Positions 56,324-64,000 of a stretch of 64,000 bases of DNA are shown piece after piece. Source of the DNA: Parasphingopyxis sp. CP4 (GTDB taxonomy: Bacteria > Pseudomonadota > Alphaproteobacteria > Sphingomonadales > Sphingomonadaceae); the NCBI RefSeq assembly GCF_013378055.1, contig NZ_CP051130.1, positions 1,860,001 to 1,924,000 of the forward strand, in the 5' to 3' direction. Each line of letters begins with the position of its first letter. The first letter of the stretch is position 1. Under the pieces are notes generated by a model that had not been told where the DNA came from, searched no databases, and was given only the letters and a program-made list of their open reading frames with translations. The translations under genes were made by a program, and so were the position numbers.

Positions 56324-57598
56324 CTATTCGATCGGCCGACCGCGCACCATGACATAATCGACATCGTTCAAAGCAGAGATGTCAGCCTGCGGATCGCCAC
56401 GCACGGCGATCAGATCGGCAGAATAACCAGGTGCCAGGCGCCCGATCTCTTCTTCCATGCCAAGCACTTCTGCCGCTCCAATCGTCGCCGAGCGCAAGAC
56501 TTCGGTTGGCGTCATGCCGACCAGATCGACATACATGGCAAATTCTTCGGCATTGCGACCATGCTCAAACACTCCAGCATCGGTGCCGAAGACAACCCGG
56601 ACACCCCGCGCATGGGCATTGCGCGCTGCCTGGCCGACGACCGATAATGTTTCGCGAACCTTCACTTCGACTTGCGGCGTAAAGACCCCGGTACCCAGCC
56701 GTTCGCGGATTCCGGTATAGGCCATCAGCGTCGGCACAAAGGCGGTTCCGTTCACGCGCATCGCCTCAAGCGCAGCATCATCGGCAAAGGTTCCATGTTC
56801 GATCGTATCGACGCCGGCACGTGCAGCCGCCTCGATCCCACGCGGGCCATGGGCGTGCGCCGCGACATGCATGCCAAGCCCATGCGCGGTCGTTACAATC
56901 GCGCGCATCTCTTCATCGGTGAAATGCTGGTCGAGGCCGCGCGCCTGCTGGCTCAGCACCCCGCCGGTTGCGGTGATTTTGATGAAATCGCTTCCGCGCC
57001 GCCCTGCCTCACGGACCCGCGCGGCGCATTCGACTGCGCCTGTGCAGGTGTTATGGCCATCGAGCACGGCGAGGACATCTTCACGGAACCCCGACACATC
57101 GCCATGGCCGCCAATGATCGACAGGCCGCGACCCGATGTCAGGATGCGCGGACCCGGCAATCGTCCCTCGGCGGTGGCCCGGCGCAACGCATGGCCGACA
57201 TCGCTGCCGATGCCCGGAACACGGACGGTGGTGAACCCTGCGCGCGCCGTGATCGCCATATTAGTCACGGCAAGTACGGCACTCCATTCTTGGGTCTCCA
57301 CCGTCTGGTCACGATAATCCGTGCCGGGATTGCCGCCCAAATGCGAATGCATCTCGATCAAACCTGGGAGAACGGTGTGCCCGGAAAGATCGACCAGTTC
57401 CGTGCCTTCATCGGCGGGCGTATGACCATCATCGATACTGACCACACGGCCTTCGCGGACGGTGATCGTAGAAGGACCGCGCGCAGCTGATCCAGCTTCG
57501 GTAATCACGCTTCCGGCATGGATGAAGGTGGTGCCGTCTTGTGCCGGAGCGGCAGTGGCAGCGCACAACAGAGCAGCGATCGAAAATAGACGTAGCAT
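56324..57598 (-). CDS. Exported amidohydrolase-family protein
   Basis: 424 residues, signal peptide LFSIAALLCAATAAPAQ. The metal-dependent amidohydrolase (TIM barrel) pattern is HSHLGG after the N-terminal beta-sandwich, HAHGPRG for the ring His, and FGTDAGVFEHG with the catalytic Asp. Close to the imidazolonepropionase/prolidase-like secreted group (Sgx9260-type Xaa-Pro or Xaa-Arg dipeptidases). Choice of ATG at 57598: AAAGGGGA lies 6 nt upstream; the ATG at 57616 precedes that ribosome site. Confidence 0.9.
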   Translation of the reverse strand: MLRLFSIAALLCAATAAPAQDGTTFIHAGSVITEAGSAARGPSTITVREGRVVSIDDGHTPADEGTELVDLSGHTVLPGLIEMHSHLGGNPGTDYRDQTVETQEWSAVLAVTNMAITARAGFTTVRVPGIGSDVGHALRRATAEGRLPGPRILTSGRGLSIIGGHGDVSGFREDVLAVLDGHNTCTGAVECAARVREAGRRGSDFIKITATGGVLSQQARGLDQHFTDEEMRAIVTTAHGLGMHVAAHAHGPRGIEAAARAGVDTIEHGTFADDAALEAMRVNGTAFVPTLMAYTGIRERLGTGVFTPQVEVKVRETLSVVGQAARNAHARGVRVVFGTDAGVFEHGRNAEEFAMYVDLVGMTPTEVLRSATIGAAEVLGMEEEIGRLAPGYSADLIAVRGDPQADISALNDVDYVMVRGRPIE

Positions 57599-57654
57599 GG
57601 CGTATCCCCTTTCCATCCATGCTGCGGATTTGGTGCGTCTGTGGCAAGCCCAAA

Positions 57655-57689
57655 GAGAAACGGCCCGAAGCGGGGTGCTTCGAGCCGTT
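57655..57689 (-). terminator. Rho-independent terminator of the RcnB-like gene
   Basis: On the minus strand a 13-bp stem with one mismatch (57689-57677 with 57671-57659), 5-nt loop and then TTTCTCTTT, 24 bp after the RcnB-like stop codon. Confidence 0.65.
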
Positions 57690-57712
57690 CTCAGTTAGGA
57701 TGGATCGGCGAC

Positions 57713-58738
57713 CTAGTAGAAGAAGTCGTGGATCACATCGACGACATAGCCGTCTCTGGTGTCGATCAGCAGGACATCGTCATAGTAACGGATCCAGCGA
57801 TAGGTCCCATAGGCCGCAGGCAAGCGGTAGCGCCATGGATCATCCAGCCAGTAGCGCGATCCGAAGAAGGCAGCGCCGATATAGAGGCCGATGTCGAACC
57901 GCCGATAGCGATATCCCCGATACGGCGCATAGTAGCGACCAAGCCGATAGAGGTTACGGTTATAGTTGCGATAATGCCGCCAATTGTAGCGACGATCCGA
58001 ACGCCATGCCCTGCGGTTCCAGCGCCGATCATAGCGCCGTTCTGCCCGGCGACGATCATAGCGACGATCCTGGCGCCGTTCATAGCGACGATCCGCACGA
58101 CGATCCTGGCGGCGTTCGTAGCGGCGATCTGCACGCCGGTCCTGACGCCGATCAATGCGGCGATCCGCGCGCCGATCCTGGCGGCGATCGACCTGGCGAT
58201 TGGGTCGGTTGGCGCGGCGCTCGGTCCGATTTACGCGATTGCCCTGGGCGTTCCCGCGATTGGCGCGACGCTCGGTCCGATTTACCCGATTGCCCTGGGC
58301 GTTCCCGCGATTGGCGCGACGCTCGGTCCGATTTACCCGATTGCCCTGGGCGTTCCCGCGATTGGCGCGACGCTCGGTTCGGTTCGCGCGATTTCCTTGG
58401 CGATTCGCGCGATTACCTTGGCGGTTCGCACGATTGGCGCGACGCTCCGTCCGATTGGCGCGATTGGCTTGACGGTTCGCACGATTGGCTCGGCGTTCCG
58501 CCCGGTTGGCGCGATTGGCTTGGCGGTTCGCACGATTGGCGCGACGCTCTGTTCGGTTAGCGCGGTTGCCTTGCCGATTGGCCCGGCGTTCGCCACGCTG
58601 CAGCATCGCTACTTCAATCGCAGGTGCATTGGCATTGGCAAGTGCGCCTTCCCTAAAATTCTGTGCTTGTGCCGGAACGGTGAGAGCCGGTATTCCCGCA
58701 CTCGCCGCCAGCAACAAAGCGACCAGCTTGATACGCAT
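57713..58738 (-). CDS. Exported Arg/Asn-repeat protein with C-terminal RcnB-like domain
   Basis: 341 residues. A signal peptide (to about 26, TVPAQAQ) is followed by residues 50-180 built from NRANR/TERRAN/QGNR repeats, then 184-245 of DRR-type repeats (RRQDRRADRRYERR), an Arg/Tyr segment (246-282), and an RcnB-type end (YRLPAAYGTYRWIRYYDDVL, then IDTRDGYVVDVI). RcnB is a periplasmic modulator of nickel/cobalt export; here the basic tract is greatly extended. It is very basic and probably disordered, perhaps binding nucleic acid, LPS or polyanions. A terminator follows. Confidence 0.85.
   Translation of the reverse strand: MRIKLVALLLAASAGIPALTVPAQAQNFREGALANANAPAIEVAMLQRGERRANRQGNRANRTERRANRANRQANRANRAERRANRANRQANRANRTERRANRANRQGNRANRQGNRANRTERRANRGNAQGNRVNRTERRANRGNAQGNRVNRTERRANRGNAQGNRVNRTERRANRPNRQVDRRQDRRADRRIDRRQDRRADRRYERRQDRRADRRYERRQDRRYDRRRAERRYDRRWNRRAWRSDRRYNWRHYRNYNRNLYRLGRYYAPYRGYRYRRFDIGLYIGAAFFGSRYWLDDPWRYRLPAAYGTYRWIRYYDDVLLIDTRDGYVVDVIHDFFY
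58208..58360 (-). repeat. Tandem 51-bp coding repeat (3 copies)
   Basis: Three near-identical 51-bp units encode RGNAQGNRVNRTERRAN at residues 127-143, 144-160 and 161-177 of the RcnB-like protein. Shorter, more diverged repeats of the same theme extend to residue 50. In-frame unit length keeps the reading frame when copy number changes. Confidence 0.9.
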
Positions 58739-58884
58739 AAGTTACGTCCTTCCATCTCTGGCGGCACGGGACTGGCCACCTCATGAAAGCCTTGTACGGA
58801 CATCGCTATGAGACGAGCCTGAACCCTTGAGTCAGGAAACAGCAAGATTTCATTAACGACAGCTCAAACGGGCTAGCTCAGCAA

Positions 58885-59463
58885 TTAATCCGAAACGATA
58901 CGCCCAGGATCATCGGTTTCGCTATCGTCTGGCGGCGTGAGCGCATCGACATTTGCGGCCGCATCTTCAGGATCAATTCCCGGTGGCGGTGCGGCTGCCA
59001 ACCGCTCTTCTCCCCGCGACACACGCGCGGCCAGCCGGATCGCTTCGCGCATACGTGGATAGGTTCCACAGCGACAGATATTGGTGATGGCCTCGTCAAT
59101 CTCATCATCGCTGGGATTGGAATTACTGTCGATCAATGCAGCCACCGCCATGATCACACCGGACTGACAATAGCCGCATTGCGGCACCATATTCTCGATC
59201 CATGCCTGCTGGACGGGATGGTCTCGGGCTCGGGACAGCGCCTCGATCGTCGTGATGAACGCGCCTTCCGCATCAGCAATGGTGAGCTGGCAGGACCGGA
59301 CGGCCCGACCATCAAGATTGACCGTGCACGCTCCGCATACGCCGATCCCGCAGCCATATTTGGTTCCGGTCAAGTTTGAGGCATCGCGGAGCGCCCAAAG
59401 CAGAGGCGTGCGTGGATCCATACGATAATGCACGGGCTGGCCGTTGACGGTCATGCGGGTCAT
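58885..59463 (-). CDS. [2Fe-2S] subunit of a molybdenum hydroxylase (IorA/CoxS-like), orphan
   Basis: 192 residues. The plant-type cluster cysteines are C38, C43, C46 and C58 (YGCGIGVCGACTVNL), and the second cluster uses C96, C99, C130 and C132 (QCGYCQSG, ICRCGTYPR). All eight ligands are present. Such subunits transfer electrons from a molybdopterin-binding large subunit (xanthine dehydrogenase/isoquinoline oxidoreductase family); no large subunit is adjacent. The C-terminus has an Ala/Pro/Asp-rich tail of about 40 residues beyond the domain. Confidence 0.9.
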   Translation of the reverse strand: MTRMTVNGQPVHYRMDPRTPLLWALRDASNLTGTKYGCGIGVCGACTVNLDGRAVRSCQLTIADAEGAFITTIEALSRARDHPVQQAWIENMVPQCGYCQSGVIMAVAALIDSNSNPSDDEIDEAITNICRCGTYPRMREAIRLAARVSRGEERLAAAPPPGIDPEDAAANVDALTPPDDSETDDPGRIVSD

Positions 59464-59534
59464 GGAACGACTCTAGCGCGGATTGATCACAATGTTAGGG
59501 GGCGATTGAGCCGCCCCGTGGAATAGTCGCGGCG

Positions 59535-60299
59535 TTACTCCCGCCAGCTGGTGTCGATCTTGTCGATCTGGCGCACCCAGGCATCGAATTCCGCCCGACC
59601 CGGTTCGGCCGAAGCCTGGGTCTGGAACAGATCGCGCTGGTGCACATCGACCACCTCCTGCGATACGACGACCGGATCGCCGGCAGTCATCGTGGCAACC
59701 TGGATCTCGCAGGCCCGCTGCAGCGCCCAATATTGGATCAGCGCCAGCGGCAGGCTGCGCGCGATCAGGACCGGACCATGGTTCTTGAGCATCAGGATCC
59801 GGTTGTCGCCGAGATTTTCGAGCAGCCGCTCACCTTCCTCTTCGCGCACCGTGACGCCTTCGAAGTCATGATAGGAAATCCGGCCAATAAAGTTGCAGGC
59901 ATAGAAGTTCACCGGCTGAAGCCCACCCTCCATTGAGCAGACCGCCATGGTCGCCGTGGTATGGGTGTGGATGATGCAATGGGCATCCTTCAAATGCTTG
60001 TGGAACAGGCTGTGCTGGACGAAGCCCGCCTTGTTGACCGGAAACTCGCTGCCATCGAGCTTGTTGCCCTCGATATCGATCTTGACGAGATTGGAGGCCT
60101 TCACCTCTGAAAAATGCAGCCCATAGGGGTTGATCAGAAAGGCCCCGTCTTCATTGGGCACTTTAACCGTGATGTGGTTGAAGATGGCTTCGTCCCAGCC
60201 CATCATGGCGAAGATTCGATAGCAGGCGGCCAGCTCCTGCCGTGCCTCCCATTCTTCCTTGGTCATCTCATCATTGGACGGGGCGATTGTCGTGGCCAT
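59535..60299 (-). CDS. Class II aldolase/adducin-family protein
   Basis: 254 residues. Metal ligands are [18 protein letters not shown] and the later His in [11 protein letters not shown]; the fold is that of L-fuculose-phosphate aldolase and adducin head. It lacks clear substrate-specific loops, so it could be an aldolase, a decarboxylase or a non-catalytic member. ATG at 60299 is preceded by GGAG at 6 nt, better than the ATG at 60311. It lies 71 bp upstream of the [2Fe-2S] gene on the same strand. Confidence 0.88.
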   Translation of the reverse strand: MATTIAPSNDEMTKEEWEARQELAACYRIFAMMGWDEAIFNHITVKVPNEDGAFLINPYGLHFSEVKASNLVKIDIEGNKLDGSEFPVNKAGFVQHSLFHKHLKDAHCIIHTHTTATMAVCSMEGGLQPVNFYACNFIGRISYHDFEGVTVREEEGERLLENLGDNRILMLKNHGPVLIARSLPLALIQYWALQRACEIQVATMTAGDPVVVSQEVVDVHQRDLFQTQASAEPGRAEFDAWVRQIDKIDTSWRE

Positions 60300-60383
60300 C
60301 ACTATCTCCATAAATTCCGGGGATTTCTCGTATTTTCGCTGAATGCGGCGATAATGTCGAGAGGGTCAAAACGCGCTTTTTGC

Positions 60384-60412
60384 TTGAAATTTGAGCAATC
60401 GGTTGCTAGCTG
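60384..60412 (+). promoter_or_regulatory. Candidate rpsU promoter
   Basis: TTGAAA (60384-60389) with a weak -10 TAGCTG (60407-60412) at 17-bp spacing, about 120 nt before rpsU. Confidence 0.22.
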
Positions 60413-60533
60413 GCCTCCCGAAGCGCTGCAGAACGCGAGTTCGCGGCGCAATCTTTATTGTGATATCAGACAAATATCCGCCGGCATCATGCGCCCGCGG
60501 GACAATATGGTTCGATTGGAGTCAGACGGGTTT

Positions 60534-60737
60534 ATGCAAGTTTCAGTTCGCGACAATAATGTTGATCAGGCGCTCCGCGCGCTCAAGAAGAAGCTGCAGC
60601 GCGAAGGTGTGTATCGCGAAATGAAGCTGCGCCGGCATTATGAAAAGCCGTCCGAAAAGCGCGCCCGGGAGCGTGCCGCTGCAATTCGCCGCGCCCGTAA
60701 GCTGGAGCGCAAGCGGATGGAACGCGACGGAATTTAG
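60534..60737 (+). CDS. rpsU: 30S ribosomal protein S21
   Basis: 67 residues, very basic. [20 protein letters not shown] and [20 protein letters not shown] are the S21 signature. It binds the 30S subunit near the anti-Shine-Dalgarno. It starts at the ATG 60534; the frame extends far upstream but homology begins here. A strong terminator follows at once, so the gene is monocistronic. Confidence 0.97.
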   Translation: MQVSVRDNNVDQALRALKKKLQREGVYREMKLRRHYEKPSEKRARERAAAIRRARKLERKRMERDGI

Positions 60738-60762
60738 ATCTTCCGATACAATCGAAACCGAA

Positions 60763-60788
60763 AAGGCTGCCTCAGGGCGGCCTTTTTT
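60763..60788 (+). terminator. Rho-independent terminator of rpsU
   Basis: Stem AAGGCTGCC/GGCGGCCTT (60763-60771 with 60776-60784; one G-T), TCAG loop and a TTTTTT run. It lies 25 bp after the rpsU stop. Confidence 0.9.
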
Positions 60789-60803
60789 GTGCCCGCCATG
60801 CGC

Positions 60804-62870
60804 CTATTCGCTGGGTCGGACCCAGGCATTCTCCCGATAGCGATCAAACCAATCGAGAATCGCGGAGACGCGCGCCGCGCTCTGCGATGGCCGGCTGGCA
60901 TAGCCGCCATGGCTGGCGCCCGGAATGACGATGAACGCGCTCGGCACGCCTTCAAGGAGCAGCGCCGAATAATATTGCGCAGCCTCGCTCACCGGCGTGC
61001 GATAATCATTCTCGCCGACCAACACCAAAGTCGGCGTCTCGACATTGTTCATCAACGACAGCGGCGAGCGTGACCAATAGGCCATCGGATCGTCCCAGGG
61101 ATCGGCAGAAAACCAGTAGCGGTTCACAAAGGCCGGGAGGTCAGAACTGAGCGTCAGGCTGGTCCAGTTGATCACCGGCTTCTGGGTCGCCGCTGCGCGG
61201 AAGCGATTCGTCTGGCCAACTATCCAGCTGGTCAGCACGCCGCCGCCCGATCCGCCGGTAACGAACAAGCCGTCGGGATCACCAATGCCCTCGGCAATCA
61301 CATGATCGATGACGCTCATCAGGTCGTGATAATCATCGCCAGGATAGGCATTCTCGATAAGATTGGCGAACTCGGCACCATAGCTGGTCGAGCCGCGTGG
61401 ATTGGGCGAAATGACGACATAGCCACCCGCTGCATAGAGCTGGTTATCGGTCGCAAAATGCGGGCCGTAGGCCGCATAAGGCCCGCCATGGATCTCCATG
61501 ATCACCGGATAGCGCTGACCTGCGACATAGTCCGGCGGGAGCGTAACCCAGGCTTCGATCATCCGGCCATCATGTGAGGACGGGACTTCGATCCGCCGCA
61601 CTTCTCCCATCCTGCGATGGTTCATCAGATCGCTATTGAGATCGGTGATACGCCGGAGATCGCCCCGACGGACAAGCACAAGATCGGCCGGCCGGGTCGG
61701 CTGTTCGTCGGTCGCGACAATCAAGCCATTATCGGCAAGGCTGAAGCTGCCACCCGAATAAGGTCGATCCATCGACCGACCGCCAAGCTCATTGGCCATC
61801 ACATTGATCGTGCCGTCGAGCGTGACGCGTGCGATCACCGTCGACCCGCGATCATCATAGCTGATGTAGAGACTGCGCCCGTGGCTCGCCCATTCAAAAC
61901 CGTCGACATTGCGATCGAGCGAAACGGTCAGCGAGCGCCGGTTCGATCCATCACGGTTCATGACGTAGAGCTCGCTATTGTGATAGCCGAGTAGCTGATC
62001 GTCGAACCCGAGATAGGCGATATAGCGGCCATCGGGCGAAACGTCCGGCGCAAAATCCGGGCCGTTGCGATCGGTGAGCTGGGTCAGCCCGCCACCATTG
62101 ATCGACAGCGCGTAGATTTCGCTTTCCTGGCGATCGATCTGCCAATCTTCCTGCCGGTTCACCGCTGTTACGATTTGCGATCCATCAGGGACCCAGCTGA
62201 TCGCATTGCCCGCCCCCTGTGGCCCGCCATGATGGAAGTTGCCGCTGCTGATCTGGCGCGGCGTCCCACCTTCCGCAGGCACGACAAAGATGTGAGAGTA
62301 ACCCGGCTGGAGATAACCAGCGCCATCCGTCCGATAGATCAGGCTGGTTTCCTGCGAGAGAGGGTCGGCCCATTCAGCCCCTTCAGGCTGAGCGGGTGCT
62401 TCACCGAGCGTATCCGTCTGCCCCGGCACCAGCATCGTATAGGCAATATGCTCGCCATCCGGAGACCAGCTCAGCCCACCTGGCGTATTAGGCAGGGTCG
62501 TGATCCGCACCGTTGCGCCGCTATCCATCCAGCGCACGAACAGTTGCGCGCGGCCATCCTCGGCGGTTGAGAGATAAGCGAGCTTCGATCCATCGGGCGA
62601 CCAGCGCGGCGCCATATGCGCGCCCGGCCCGGTAATCAGCGGCCGATTCTCACGCGTGGCGGTGTTGACGATCCAGATCGAGGGAACGAACCGATCGACC
62701 ATGATATCGCCCGACATGCGAACATAGGCGACTTGGCGACCATCAGGGCTGATCTGCGGATCGGATGCATATTCCAGCGCAAACAGATCGGCACCGCTGA
62801 AACGCGAAGACGATTGTGCCGCTGCAGATGTCGCCAGCACCAGGCCCAATAGTATCGCAACACACCGCAT
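60804..62870 (-). CDS. Exported S9-family peptidase (prolyl oligopeptidase/DPP IV-like)
   Basis: 688 residues with a signal peptide (VAILLGLVLATSAAAQ). The N-terminal half is a beta-propeller of WSPDG repeats (PRWSPDGSKLAYLS, GLSWSPDGEHIAYT); the C-terminal half is alpha/beta hydrolase, with the nucleophile in GGSGGGV (about Ser539), Asp in GENDYRTPVS and His in GASHGGY. It trims short peptides in the periplasm. ATG at 62870 has GGGGG 6 nt upstream; the ATG at 62876 abuts that ribosome site. Confidence 0.93.
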   Translation of the reverse strand: MRCVAILLGLVLATSAAAQSSSRFSGADLFALEYASDPQISPDGRQVAYVRMSGDIMVDRFVPSIWIVNTATRENRPLITGPGAHMAPRWSPDGSKLAYLSTAEDGRAQLFVRWMDSGATVRITTLPNTPGGLSWSPDGEHIAYTMLVPGQTDTLGEAPAQPEGAEWADPLSQETSLIYRTDGAGYLQPGYSHIFVVPAEGGTPRQISSGNFHHGGPQGAGNAISWVPDGSQIVTAVNRQEDWQIDRQESEIYALSINGGGLTQLTDRNGPDFAPDVSPDGRYIAYLGFDDQLLGYHNSELYVMNRDGSNRRSLTVSLDRNVDGFEWASHGRSLYISYDDRGSTVIARVTLDGTINVMANELGGRSMDRPYSGGSFSLADNGLIVATDEQPTRPADLVLVRRGDLRRITDLNSDLMNHRRMGEVRRIEVPSSHDGRMIEAWVTLPPDYVAGQRYPVIMEIHGGPYAAYGPHFATDNQLYAAGGYVVISPNPRGSTSYGAEFANLIENAYPGDDYHDLMSVIDHVIAEGIGDPDGLFVTGGSGGGVLTSWIVGQTNRFRAAATQKPVINWTSLTLSSDLPAFVNRYWFSADPWDDPMAYWSRSPLSLMNNVETPTLVLVGENDYRTPVSEAAQYYSALLLEGVPSAFIVIPGASHGGYASRPSQSAARVSAILDWFDRYRENAWVRPSE

Positions 62871-62920
62871 TATCATCCCCCTTGTTCTGGCCCTGGCATA
62901 ATCGAAGACCGTGCCCCCGG

Positions 62921-64000
62921 CTATCCGCCTTTACGAAACGGCGTCATCTCGCCCAGAAATTCGATTTCCCGATCCACCGCCTGGCGTTCGGCCGCGACAA
63001 AGTCTGCCACCGCACGATGGAAACCCGGATCCGGAAAGAAATGGGCCGACCAGGTTTTGACCGGCCGATAACCGCGCGCCAATTTGTGCGAACCCTGGGC
63101 TCCCGCCTCCACGCGCTGCAACCCCCGCGCGATCGCCGCATCAATCGCCTGATAATAGCAGAGCTCAAAATGAAGGAACGGGACGTCGGCAAGACAGCCC
63201 CAATAGCGACCATAGAGCGTGTCCGCGCCGATCAGGTTGAGCGCGCCGGCGATCGGTGCGCCGTCGCGGCGCGCGAGGATCAACAGCGTCTGATCGCCCA
63301 TGCGTTCTCCGAGCAGCGAGAAAAATTCGCGTGTCAGATAGGGATGGCCCCATTTGCGCATGCCGGTGTCCTGGTAGAAATCCCAGAAGATGTCCCAATG
63401 ATCTTCGCTGAGCTCCGCGCCAGTCAGATGTTCGATCTCCAGCCCTTCGACCGCACGGCGCCGTTCCTTGCGGATCGCCTTGCGCTTGCGTGAGGCTAGC
63501 GCTGAGAGAAACGCGTCGAAATCCTCATAGCCATCATTTTCCCAATGAAACTGGGTGCCTTCACGGACCAGCCAGCCAGCATTTTCAAACCAGACGAGTT
63601 CATCTTCCGAGACGAACGTCGCATGGGCCGATGACATGCCATTGTCGCGCGTAATCGCTTCAAGCGCAGCGATCAGCGCCGGTATGCGTCCCGTGTCGCG
63701 CACCAGCAAGCGCCGTCCGGGAACCGGGGTAAACGGCACCGCGACCTGAAGCTTGGGATAATAGCTGCCCCCAGCCCGTTCCCACGCATCGGCCCAGGAA
63801 TGATCAAACACATATTCGCCCTGGCTATGGCTTTTCGCATAGGCGGGCGCGACTGCGTCCAGCATTCCGTCGGGTCCGGTGATCGACACCGGCACCGGCT
63901 GCCAGCCTGTCTGAGGTGACACGCTGCCCGATTCTTCGAGAATCGAGAGGAAGGCGTGACTGAGAAACGGATTGTCCGATCCAGCGCACGCATCCCATTG
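62921..64000 (-). CDS. FemAB-like/GNAT acyltransferase (DUF482), 5' end outside window
   Basis: At least 359 residues; the frame stays open to the right edge (upstream residues WDACAGSDNPFLSHAFLS match the family's N-terminus), so the gene begins beyond 64000. Features of PF04339: FDHSWADAWERAGGSYYPKL, RKRKAIRKERR, and GNAT-like GALNLIGADTLYGRYWGC. Members resemble peptidoglycan branch-forming FemAB proteins and GNAT enzymes; activity is unverified. It is transcribed toward the S9 peptidase with a 50-bp gap. Confidence 0.92.
   Translation of the reverse strand, partial: QWDACAGSDNPFLSHAFLSILEESGSVSPQTGWQPVPVSITGPDGMLDAVAPAYAKSHSQGEYVFDHSWADAWERAGGSYYPKLQVAVPFTPVPGRRLLVRDTGRIPALIAALEAITRDNGMSSAHATFVSEDELVWFENAGWLVREGTQFHWENDGYEDFDAFLSALASRKRKAIRKERRRAVEGLEIEHLTGAELSEDHWDIFWDFYQDTGMRKWGHPYLTREFFSLLGERMGDQTLLILARRDGAPIAGALNLIGADTLYGRYWGCLADVPFLHFELCYYQAIDAAIARGLQRVEAGAQGSHKLARGYRPVKTWSAHFFPDPGFHRAVADFVAAERQAVDREIEFLGEMTPFRKGG

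Noticed and set aside
58208-58360. 51-bp repeats as a CRISPR array
   Set aside because: Repeats are contiguous without spacers, in frame and inside a coding gene.
57541-58786. Long open frames on the plus strand opposite the RcnB-like gene, rich in Ile/Ala/Leu/Gly repeats
   Set aside because: They are the antisense of the repetitive Arg/Asn codons; only the minus strand has a signal peptide, ribosome site, RcnB-like end and terminator.

Overview
This 64 kb window is a chromosomal segment of an alphaproteobacterium, most likely a sphingomonad (order Sphingomonadales). The case rests on a MipZ-type ATPase divergent from panC, a PgmG-type phosphomannomutase, the ctaC-ctaD-ctaB-ctaG-ctaE-DUF983-SURF1 oxidase order, an rpmF-plsX-fabH-ihfA-merR cluster, a class I lysyl-tRNA synthetase, and uniformly G+C-rich codon use. 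It is densely coding, with many 4-bp stop/start overlaps. I see no rRNA, tRNA, CRISPR array, insertion sequence or phage gene. Both edges cut genes: an OxyR-like LysR regulator on the left and a FemAB-like acyltransferase on the right.

Layout. 1-8.4 kb: regulator, Na+/Ca2+ antiporter, a two-gene osmoprotectant ABC importer whose permease is fused to its binding protein, a serine-hydrolase-fold protein without its catalytic motifs, an SDR, phhB, a zincin-like protein and ccmAB. 8.3-17.7 kb (minus): one long transcription unit for the aa3 cytochrome c oxidase and its assembly factors, ending in thrC and an RNA-methyltransferase-like gene. 17.8-22.7 kb (plus): pyrE-serine hydrolase-pdxJ-acpS-lepB-AI-2E transporter, nearly all overlapping by 4 bp. 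22.7-28 kb: FKBP isomerase, Sel1 protein, panC, mipZ, a J-domain protein, pgmG, DUF1801. 28-37.2 kb: three members of the ligase-associated DNA-damage-response set (MBL exonuclease, Lhr-type helicase, PdeM) dispersed among a stand-alone ppGpp-hydrolase-like gene, a sulfotransferase, a secreted protein, a dipeptidase and an MFS transporter; the partner ATP-dependent ligase is not here. 37.2-42.3 kb: an exported MsrB/MsrA pair and the aromatic amino-acid genes tyrA-pheA-tyrB plus an unrecognised gene. 42.3-53.3 kb: a PabB-PabC fusion, a glyoxalase-like MBL protein, MAPEG, rpmF-plsX-fabH-ihfA-merR, lysS, a DinG/XPD-like helicase and sixA. 53.3-64 kb: secreted hydrolases, a prolyl-4-hydroxylase-like enzyme, an Arg/Asn-repeat RcnB-like protein, an orphan [2Fe-2S] subunit, a class II aldolase, rpsU, an S9 peptidase and the partial acyltransferase.

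Most genes are housekeeping (respiration, cofactors, amino acids, lipid initiation, translation). The points most worth a second look are the dispersed repair set without its ligase, the low-complexity RcnB-like protein encoded by a 51-bp tandem repeat, an 11-bp hairpin that would mask the ribosome-binding site and start codon of the dipeptidase gene, a candidate small RNA near 27.95 kb, an OxyR-like regulator lacking the peroxide-sensing cysteine, and a serine-hydrolase fold with its active site replaced.
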